Assembly (NCBI GenBank): GCA_963971575.1
Contig: OZ020611.1
Span: 228,028,260 to 228,092,259, forward strand
From: Liopterus haemorrhoidalis
Taxonomy: Eukaryota; Arthropoda; Insecta; Coleoptera; Dytiscidae
Direction: 5' to 3'
Length of the DNA stretch: 64,000 bases
The translations under genes and the position numbers were made by a program. Shown here one piece after another: positions 32,801-44,800 of this stretch. A model generated the notes under the pieces. That model did no database searches. It was not told the DNA's origin and saw nothing but the letters and a program-made list of their open reading frames with translations. Numbering within the stretch: the first letter of the stretch is position 1; each line of letters opens with the position of its first letter.

Positions 32801-35800
32801 CGCAGGCGAGCGTGAGGAACCACGAGCAACGAATTTTCTCATTCCAACCGAGTCACAGACCCTACTTTCTCCACGACCACCAAAAAGAAAAATAGATTAA
32901 CAAATAATTATTTTAACAAACATTTTATCTTAACAAATAATTTATATTACATAACAAATTAATCAATTAATTAAACTATTTTTTTTATTTATTATTTGTT
33001 TAATTTTAATTTAATTTGCCGCACATCGGCCACTATTTTAGGTAAGGAAGTTATGTTGCATTTATTTAATGTAAACGTTGCATATATCTTAATGTAACCC
33101 TACAAAAACAAAAGACAACAAGCTTGGAATAGTTATTCCACAGCAAGTGATGGAATGAAATACACGCAAAATGCATAAGAAGATAAGTGCTTTAGAATAA
33201 CATTCCAACTCTTGTGTTAGAATATTAACTTTCTGTAGTCAAAATTGGTTTTAGAATTGTTAAATTCTATAGTGGTCATGGAGAAAATAATAGACAGTAC
33301 ATTTGACAAGTTTTTTTTTTAGAATGTATATTTTATTGAATAAAAGGTGAAAAAAATAACGAGAGGACTTATGTAACAACCCAATAAATATACGCTATTC
33401 CAACCGTTTAAGCGGAACCAGATTTTGAATTCTAGTAACTTTTATCAATATAAATGGGCTTTTGGCCATGTTATTCAAAATTTAGAAATACTTACACTGA
33501 ACATTTTTAAGTTACAGTAAATTGTCATTATAAAATATCATTTTCATTAATTTTTTTTGTCATTATTAATACAAATGTCTCATTTCTTAAATTTGTATGT
33601 CTTCCAGAAATTTTAAAATGTATTTATATATTTTATTTTTTATAATAAATTGCACTAAATAATAAATGTCAATATGAAACATGAAATAACAAAGGCCTTC
33701 ATGACAATTTAAAAAAAACATAATTCTCGTTTAGTTCCACTTATTCCAAAGAAATGAATGATTTTTAGATCAACTTCTCTGGGAAATAGGGTATGGGACA
33801 AAAGTTTCTTGACATTATTTGTGAAAATCGTGTAAAAATATTTATTTTTTCAAAAATTTAACTCTGCACGTTTGTCTAGAAATCAAGATGTTTTATTTGA
33901 TACCCTTTCTTTCACCTTTCTTTCGCCTACACCTTTTTTAATTTACCTTAAGTACTATGCAAATAGTGACTGTTGTTGTCACTAAAGCCAATCCTCCATA
34001 AGAAATTAGAAGCAGAATTCTTCTACCAACTCTGTCTACAAGTATTATTGTCATAATGTTGGCAACAAGATTAATGAGACCAGTACCTATAGTACAGTAT
34101 GTCGCAGCATCTGGGTCTAATCCTGCGCTCATCAGCATTTCTGTTGAATAGAACATCACCTGGAAATATTATCAGAGGTGTTTTTATACCGTAAAGTAAA
34201 ACTATTGGGTTGGTGCAAAAGTTCGTCCCGTTTTTAGTGCTACATCTGTTTCAAACGGTTAGACGGAACTAAATGGGAATTTCGTTCTTTTAGGTTGTCA
34301 CGAAAAAGGACCTTGCTTGGGTTATTTCATTTTTCACGTTGGAATGTCAAAATTTAAAATTCCAACAATGAAACCATGGAAACGAATGACATATGTCAAA
34401 ATTAAATTATTTTTCTTACATATTTTAATGACAAAAAAATAAATAAATGGGATATTTGTATTAAGAATGACACAAAAAATCAAAATATAAAAAAAATGAC
34501 ATTTTAAAATGATATTAACCTTAACCAAAAAATATTTGTTGCAAGTATGATTTACAAAGCTTAAACAAAACGGCCAAAAAGCATGATTTAAACGATGAAA
34601 GTAACTAGATTGCAAAATCTAGTTCCGCCTAACCGTTTGGAACAGACTTTAGATGGCATTGCAATGCAAAACCGAAGTGTTATTAACTTCACACGTGTTA
34701 AGTTTTGAGGTTATTTGATAGAAAACAATTCAGTGAGTAAAAACAAATGTTATTTAGTTGTGTTTTTTAAATTTTGTTAAGCATTAAAAATTACAGAAAA
34801 TAAGAAAGCATCTTCGACATATTACGCTTTTTTATTTTCGAAGAGGCAAGAATGCTACGCAGGCGCAAAAAGGGTTTGTGATGTGTACGGTGAGAGTGCC
34901 GTAAGTGGTAGAGAAGATTGAAGTTTTTTTAAACCATTAATTCAGAGGAAATACTGTTCACAATTAAGGGCCGGTTTCTGAAAACCCAGTTAACTATGAT
35001 AACAACTGACTAATGGTCAGGCGAACCATTTGGTCAATTTTATTTTGCGTTGCATAATATTTTTTACAGTTTGGTCACCCTAGCCTATGGATTACTAAGC
35101 TTCGATATTTTTTGCTAATGTGAACTGTATTTTATTTATCAGCTGTCATTATTTGAATTTGGTTGCTAAAAGAATTGAAAAGTCTTAAAATGAATTAAAA
35201 AATTGATGTGTAGTGTGAATATTCACACATTTCAGGGTTTCGCAGGTATATAATAAGTGAAGGCTGAGTGTGTAGGCCAAATTTTACTTTGTAGTAATCA
35301 CGGCAAAATGAACGATATTTTTAAAATAATTTATCGTCTGTTAATCATATAATAAGACTGGTTATTAAATTTACGCTCTTAATAATTAAATGCAACATTT
35401 GTCAAAATATAACTAGAATTTTGACAAAATATTTTCAACATAATAAAAATGCAAAAAAAAACAGAAAAAATAAAATTCACTCCGTACTCGAAACCCTTCG
35501 TTTCCAGCGAATTTTAGCTTACGACACCAGTGCTCTAACCACTACGCTATCGTACGCCTTGCATGTGGGTGTCTTACATTGGTATAACTTTTGTACTTTG
35601 TGAACCAAAAACCACAAAAAATGCGTTATTTTCCGAAAACATAATCTGATCAAAAATTCCTGTTGTACTATTTCGGTTCACACCAATATACATTACTTAG
35701 AATTTTTTTAGATTTTTAGTTTAAACCATCTGGGCTACAGGGTGTGGGACAAATTTTTTTTTGCACAATTTTGGCAAAAATCGCATCAAAATAATTTATT

Positions 35801-38800
35801 TTGCAAAAATAAAAATTTGATCGTTAATCCACGTACTAAGGGCTTTCATTTGATACCGTACTCAGAATTTAAAAAAAAATATTTTTGTTTTCGATGAGCA
35901 CATTTTTGTTTATATTTTTAGGGGGGTATGTTTTAGGGGATATGTCAAGACAAAAAAGTGATAATTGAACAATCCAAGATAAAAAGAAAATTTAGTACCA
36001 GATTACAGATGAATTTAACTCAAGTTCCGTGAAGAGACGCAAAACAAATTAAATATTTGTATTTCAATTTAAAATTAGAAATAATATTTGTTAATCAAAT
36101 GTACGCTTTTTAGTACTATCTGTTTAAGGGCTGGTTTCTTGAAAAATACAGTTGTCGATATAGTACTGATATAGTGTCGATACCGATGGAAGCAACAAAT
36201 TATTGAAAATATGTCGATAGCTGTATTTTTTTAAGAAATCGGTCCAAAGTAATTATTTTAGAAAAAAAAAATATATATTGAGGTAGCAAAAAGGCTGCAA
36301 TGCACGATAAGATATTAAACATTTTGAATTAATCTATTATTTTAGTTACGTTAGACTACGTTATACCTACGAAAACGTAATAATTCTTACCGCATAAAAA
36401 CCTGCTAATGGTTGAAGAAGCATCAGTACGAGAGCAATTATGAAAGGTTTCCTCAAATAATCCACCGTGCAAAAATCTTTTAATGTAACTGGAGGAAACT
36501 TACTCATTTCCTCGGTTTCGTTTATCATATTTTGTAACTCAATAAGAGCTTCTTCTTTGTTTGAACGAAACCATAATAAAGCTAAAAAAAAAAAAAAATA
36601 CATACAGGTCGGTTGACGTAACCTAATATAACTTGGGTTAACGTTAGGTCACGGCGGTTTTTCTAGAATTGCGATTATAAACGAAAGTGTTCGTGCACAT
36701 TAACGCACAAAGTTGGAGTGACTTAACGCCAGATGAAACGTAGCGTTGAGAGATAGCTTGTACTAACATTAACATATTCTAACCTCTAAAATTTTAGTTT
36801 CCAAGTTACAATATAATTAAAATTACATCAATCTTTATCAAATAACGCATCTGATTGCATGTTCTACTACAGATTACATAAAAAATGTAGTAAGCAATAA
36901 AAACCCTCACAGAAAAATTATTTATTGAATAAAATCACATTGAGTAATAATTCCGAAAATTACTTTGAAACGGGGGAGGTAAAATTTTAAATCTAGAAAA
37001 TAAACCGCTTCGGTTTATTAGCCACGGGGGGTGTTTATGAAAAATGTTAGAAATTACCTGAGTATGAGTGGGTAAAAAATCAGAATATTACCAGGGGGCG
37101 GTGGGCAACATTTTTAAAAATCATTTGAAAAGTGGTAAGAGAAACCAAAAAAATTACTTGTGTGCGGAGGAGGTAAAAATCCAGAAAATAAGCTGGTGGC
37201 AGGGGGGAACGAAAATTCTAAAAACCACTTCAAGGGAGAGCAGAGTACAAAAAAAAATCACTTGAGGATGGGGGGGAGGTAAAAATTCAGAAAATAAGTT
37301 GGGGCAAGGGGGGACAAAAATTCTACAAATCACTAAAACCGGAGAGGTGACAAAACTTAAAAACAAATCACTTGAGAATCAAGTACAGACATTCAAAAGA
37401 TCACTTGGGGGCGGGGGGTAAAATACAGAATATCACTTGGTGGTGGCGAGGGACAGAAATTCAATATTTTAAATTGGGGAGGCAAACATTTAGGATCACC
37501 TGTTGAACACCACTGCAATAGAGTATAAATATATGAGAGCAATTATATAAATTAATTTACACAATACACACAATACGTTATATACACAATTTTAAATTAC
37601 ATAAATAAAATTTATTTTTATTTTATTTATTTATTTATTTTTTTTTCTATAATAATCATAAAAGAAGTATGGAATAACTGGATTGTAAATAAAATAATAA
37701 ATTGACAGGCTGAATTGAAGGGGCAAGTGGATGAAGGTGTTATGTAGCAATTTTTTATATTTTCGTTGGAATGAGGTTGTATAAGCCTCTTCAGTGTTGT
37801 GCATTATCTAGATAATTTTATCTAGATAATGCATTTAGATGACATATTATTATCTATCATCTTTTTAGATACTGATTTACATTTTTATCTATTATCTCAT
37901 TTAGATAGGTATTTTCATTTTCTTTATCTATTATTTCAGATAATTTTTATAGATAATAGACCAGATTAGTGGGACGTCACATACATGTGCTGCCATCTGG
38001 TAACGGTTTCCTTTGGATTTTTTTGGGAGATTTAAAATACATGTGTTTTAAAATGTGATTTAAAATACATTTTTGTTACCTTAATTTTATGAATATTTTC
38101 AATTTGGAAGCAAAAAAATATCTTTGATAAGTATACACTATACACTAATATAAACAGTTCAGATACCTTATATTATAGAATAATGTTTTTATAAACATAT
38201 AAATAAGGATTCGAAGATATATTTATAGGTTAGGTTAGGTAAACATTAATATTTTGTTTCATAATGCATAATGGTGTGTTATTATATTGTTCCAAATTGG
38301 AACCATTACAGTTACATTCTTAATTGCAAATTTTTTCGTTTTTTGACAAGTGAAAATGAAAATCAATAATAACAATTATTTATTAACGTAAATTTTTCAT
38401 AATTAATGTGCAAAATTATATTGTTCTGCAAAAATGATGATGTATCAAATTATAATATATAAAATAAGAGCTTTTTAATGAATATTGACTTGTAGTTTTG
38501 ATGTGAAGCATTTTCTTACTTTGAAAATAAAAGGAAACCAACCGCGATGCGGCAGCACTGAATCCCATTTTGTGACGTAGTTACTAATATAGCCTATTTA
38601 AAACTTAACCTCAATATTCTGTGATGTTCTACAAATGACAAAACTAGGTATACATGTATGTAAATATGAATCAACAATATTTATTAAACGAGATACTTTT
38701 AACTAATTTAATTTTAACCCCTTGGAGGAAAGCGACATGATGAATTTATCATGAATAATTTAGGTTTCGTGCCATAAAAATATGGAAGGGGTTTATCTTA

Positions 38801-41800
38801 TCTATTATCTGATTTTTTCTTAGATTATCTTATCTTTTCTAGATAATTATTTTTTTAATTATCTTTATCTTTGTTTAGATCACAAAAAGGTGGTATTATC
38901 TTATCTTTGACCAGATAACATTTTAAGTTATCTATGCTCAACACAGAGCCTATTGTATCCTAACCACAACACTCAGTTTCCAATTATTTAAATTTTGGAA
39001 GATACAGATAGATAAAGGTGTTATGTACAATGACCTCAAGTAGTTTTTATGGTATCACACAGTAGCGAAAGAAGAAAAAACGCAGTAATTTGTGGAAAAA
39101 ATCTAATTCTCACAATATAATAAATTTGACAGGCATTCAACTGATGTGACAAGCGGAGGCATGGCGGATAATAAAAAACAAAATATCTTTCTAATTGTCA
39201 ATAAATTAAAAAATTAATTAAAATTTGTAACGTAACATCCATTTGCCCCTTCAATTATTTCAATTGTCAGGAAATACTCTTATTTGATTGGCTAAATGTA
39301 AAACATGTACAAAGATCTACAGAACGTATCAATGTTGGCGTGAATCAACTGTGGACAGGTCACTCTGAGGTTTGAGAATACCGATTTGACATTTGTTCGT
39401 AACTATGGTGAGAGTTATTTAACATAAACGTATCTTAACGCCAGCTTTCAGAATCCCACTGATTATGCGAAATTAAAATAAGTACCTTCATAAGCTTTTT
39501 CTTCATTTTTTTTATTTACTAAAAGATATCTTGGAGATTCTTTACAAATCGTCAAAAGGCCGACTTGTAGAGCAGCAGGTATCAATATGATCATCAATAA
39601 ATATGGCCATAGATGCTCTCGTCCTAATAAATACTTTAGGCTTAAAATTTGTGACGTCATCACTGATATCACTAAATTGAACATGTACATGGAGCTAATC
39701 TAGTAAAATAGAATGTCATTAAAATTCTAATAATAAAAATATTCACCTTTTAGTGCTAGCGCACACGACAAACTGTCGCTGACCGACATTTTAGTTGGTC
39801 GGAATACGTACCACAGGTTCTTATGGGAGTACACAAACGACCGACAGAAAAGATGGAACATGTTTCATTTTCTCTTCAGACTTTTTTACGGTGGAGAGAA
39901 TGAACAACATGCTTTTAAGTATTTTTCATCACTCGACCGTATTTTCAGTCGGTTGAAGGTGGGTGTATGCTTCGATATTTAGCTATAATATACGAGGGTT
40001 ACCTTTTATGTTTTTATAAACGACCAGTAGATGGCAATATTGAAATGTGGCATTACTAGTTTCGTAAAATTTTACATTTGTTATTGTGAAATCAGTGGCA
40101 GCTCATAAATTGACCGAGTAGTTTGTTGATAGTGAGCTTAGAAAAAACAAGTTTGTGAAAAAATGGATATTACTCGTAAGGTTTTCGTTGGATGATTTTT
40201 TACGATTTTAGTAAAGGTCTAACTCAATAACAATGCATAGATTCGCTTTATTCAACTTTAGGTAATGAAGCACCATCAGAAATGACTGTTTACAACTGGT
40301 TTGCAGAATTTCGTCGTGATTGTGCGTACGTCAGTGATAAATCTCGTAAAGGTCGACCAAAATCGGTGGTGATTCAAACAAAAATGGATGCTGCGCGCAA
40401 TATGATTGAAGCAGATCGGCATGTGACTTACCGTGAGATAGTGGCATATCGCAGACTGCAATACATTCGATTTTTCATAAACATTTAGCTGTGAAAAAGA
40501 TCTGTTTCCGATGGATTCCGCATTATTTGACCGAAGCTCAAAAAAAGATTCGTGTTGATTGGTATAAGGGAATGCTAAAAAAATTCAACCTGGGCACTGC
40601 AAAATCCGTATACAACATCGTTACAGGTGACGAAACTTGGATTTATTCATATACCGGAAACTAAGCAACAATCCACTGTTTGGGTCTTCCAAGATGAACC
40701 GACACCCAGAAAAGTTGTTCGTTCACGAAACACTTCCAAGAAAATGATCGCTTGTTTCTTCGGTTGCACTGGACATGTCGCAACCATTCCTTTAGAGCAG
40801 GCATGTGCAACTTCCAAAAGACGGAGGGCCGGATAGCGATCTGAAATACATTCGCGGGCCAGATCTTTTTAAGGATCTTTTTTTTTTTAGAATCATCAGT
40901 TTTTTTTTTTTTTTAATTACTTCACTGAAATTGTCTTTAATATAAAAAATAAAACATTTTAAATTTTTAAAACTCAAAGTTCATAACACTCATTAAAAAA
41001 ATACAACAAAAAATCTTTTATAATGCATAAATATTACTAAATAAGAACAAACTGTTTATTTAATTTTAATGGGACTGTTGGGACTTCATATTGCTCAAAA
41101 GTTTGTCAATGTTCGGGGAAACAACGGATGTAGCAACACGCAACGTGTTTTCTAGGTGTGAATCCATTATTCGCGTCCTTGTTTTAATTTAACAAACTTC
41201 AACCGAGAAAAAAAAAACTGTTCTCATTTGTAAGTGCTTCCAAAGAGCGCAATTCTCTTCTGAGCAAAAGCTATGAGTTTCGTAAATTTGTCAACTAGGA
41301 AACATTTCTTATAAAACTCAATTAGTGAAATGTTCTTAATTTTTTACTTCAAATCTGAAGTTCAAACCTGTAGTTCAAGTAGTTCCATTTGCAGAGAAAG
41401 TGGAGCTTGTTCCACATCAACATCAACAGTTTAACCGCATTAGATCTCTGTAAACAAAAATATACTCGCGGGCCAAATTCAATGGAATTTTGGATAGCTA
41501 TCGCGGGCCGGACAAAATGAGGCAATGGGCCGAATCCGGCCCGCGGGCCGTAGGTTGCACATGCCTGCTTTAGAGGATCAGAGAACAGTTAATGCTGAAT
41601 GGTATACAACAATTTGTTTGCCAGAAGTCATCAACAAAATCAGGGAAAACAACCAAAAACGTTGCATTCATTCTTTATCATGACAATGCAAGCTCCCACA
41701 CAACACGTCAAACAATTGATTATTTGAAGGAGAAAAACATCGAATTAATATCTCATTGCCCGTATTCTCCTAATTTATCCTCTAAACCTTTTTTTTTGTT

Positions 41801-44800
41801 CCCCAATGTCAAACAAAAAATGCGTGGACAGCGATTTTCATCACCTCAAGAAGCTGTTGAAACCTTAGAAAACCATGATTTGAGATAACAACTTCTGAGT
41901 GGAATTTTTTTTTCCAAAATTGCTTTCAATGCATGCAAAAGTATATAAATCTTAAAGGCGAATATTTTGAAAAGCAATAAAACAGTTTGTTAAAAAAAAA
42001 TGTTTCTTTCTTAGTTTTTGTAAAAACTTAAAAGGTAGCCCTCGTATGACGACCTGCTGGGTTAGGCTGTCCAAATATATGTAATTATTTTTGTTGAAAC
42101 TCACAGCTCCTCTTAAATGATCTGGAGATATTTCTATTAAATACATTATACATAGTCCACTGTTCACTCCAGCATTAGCACCCAGGACAAATCGACCGAT
42201 TATTAATGGTATAACATTATTGACAAGTAGAAGACACATTCCTTGAAGGAGAGCTCCGATCAACACTAGTATATTATTGAACATCAATCCATTTTTCCTC
42301 CCAATTCTGTAAAAATACGAGTTAATTAGTTAAAAAATGTTGGCGTACAGCAATAATAGCTATTTACGCCTAACACCAAGGGCGGATCATGGCAGAGACA
42401 AATGAGACAAATGTCTAGAGCCTGGTTTTTTAAGAGGCCCGGTCAAACCGTCACCTTGAAAAAAAAAAAATGTAAAACAAATAAATGTTTCCTTTTATTT
42501 CACAAAATGCGGAAAACAATAAACATTTTACAGTAAAAAAAATATGTACTACTAAATGGTCTTGTAGAGCTGATGCAGTTAAGGCAATTCGCTCTGGGTT
42601 CAACCAAATAAAAATTGCTCTACTTGATATATCTCTAGATGAATCTCAGAAATGTTCTGTAAAAGTGGAATCACGAGAAATAGCAAACAAAATTAATAGT
42701 TTAGAATTCATTTTATTAACAGTTATTTGGGATAAAATTCTTTCCAGAATAAATGCAAGCAGTAAATCCTTACAAGATCCTACTATGCCAATCTCGTTTG
42801 CGGCAAATATTTTTGACAATTTATTTAATTACGTTAATAGTTTAAGAAGTTTATTTCCCGAAATAGAAGCGAGGCATTAAACGCGTCAAAAATAAAAACT
42901 TACTCCGATTCAAAAAAAAAGGTCCCGAAAAAGGAAAGGATTTTTTGAAGTTCATCATGATGAGGAAGATGTAAGTTCTTGTAGTCAGGATCAAGAAGCC
43001 TTTAAACGAAATTGTTTTTATGTGATTTGTGACAAAATATCTTTTGAACGAAAACTACGTAGCAAAAGTTACAAAGATATTGACGAGATTTTTAAAATAT
43101 TTCATACAGACTTAGATGACGATGTATCAATTAAATCTGAACATACCGCATTGCTAAAAAAATGGTACAATGAAGACATTGATACTGAAGAATTGGACAA
43201 GGAACTGTTGCAATTGTTAATTTGTAAAACCCAAAATTTAAAGTTGCCATCTGATACGCTACAATTTATAAAGACCAGAAAAATTGTATCCACATTTCCA
43301 AATATAGAAATCTTATTGCGCATATATTTAATTTTGCCTGTATCAAATGCATCTGGTAGAAAGGTCGTATTCAGTATTAAAACGTGAAAAAAATTATTTA
43401 CGAAACTCATTGAGCCAATCAAAATTAACTTCTTTAGCTGTACTATATATCGAACAAAATGCTTTGGACAATATTAATTATGATGAAATAATTGATAATT
43501 TTGTAGAAATAAAGGGAGAAAAAATGATATTTGAAATGCCGTTTTTCCCTATTTTATTTTGTTTTGTATTGAAAATTCTTTTTTTAATAAAAAATTACCA
43601 TATTCATTAGGTAACTACCCCAGGAACATTACTTATTTATTTATTTATATTTTTTTCGTTTGTTTTCTAATTTTTTGAAGTCTTTTTTTGGTCTATTTCT
43701 TTTGGGACCCGGCAGGGAAAAAACGTCTAGGGTCTCAAAATAGGTTAATTCGACCCTGCCTAACACTGACCAACTAAATCAAGCCTGGGCAAATGGGGCC
43801 CCACGGGCCGGAACCGGCCCACCTTGAAGTTCTATCCGGCCCGCGAAGAATTTTATAAATTATTGTGTCCTGCAAATATATTACTGTCTGTTCAATATTC
43901 TTTCAAATTTTTGTTCTATCCAATTTTCTTTTCAATTTTTTTCCTCAAATTGCATAATAAATACACGTTTTGTTTTAAAAATATTGCTATTAAAATTTAC
44001 AAAACATCCTTCGTAACAAAAACAATATTTAAAATTAGTAAAAAAAATTTTTTTTGGCCGCGGTCAAATTTTCATCCGCAATGTGGCCCGACAGCCAAAA
44101 GATTTGCCCACCCCTGATCTAAATGAATAGTTAATAGACAAAAAAGATTTTGTTTTGTTTACATCTACTAGAAAATATATTATCTTTTTTCAATCTTAGT
44201 TAAACTACTGAAAAGGTATTCTAGTGTTTGGGATTTACAACTATATATATGTACGAGGGCTATCTTTTAGGTTTTTACAAAAACTAAGAGAAAAAAAATT
44301 TTTTTTTGGATCCAATTGTTTTATTGCTTTTCAAAATATTCGCTTTTAAGATTTATACACTTTTGAATGCGTTCAAACCAATTCTCGAAACATTTTTTCC
44401 ACTCTGAAGTTGTTATCTCAAATACATGGTTTTCGAAGGCTTCAACAGCTTCTTGAGGTGATGAAAATCGCTGTCCATGCATTTTTTGTTCGATATTGGG
44501 GAACAAAAAAAAAGTCGTTAGGGAATAAATCAGGTGAATACGGGCAATGAGACATTAATTCGATGTTTTTCTCCTTCAAATAATCAATTGTTTGACGTGC
44601 TGTGTGGGAGCTTACATTGTCATGATGAAGAATAATGCGACGTTTTTGGTTGTTTTCACTGATTTTTTCGACGACTTCTGGCAAACAAATTGTTGTATAC
44701 CATTCAACATTAACTGTTCTCCGATCCTCTAAAGGAATGGTTGCGACATGTCCAGTACAACCGAAGAAACAAGCAAACATTTTCTTGGAAGTGTTTCGTG

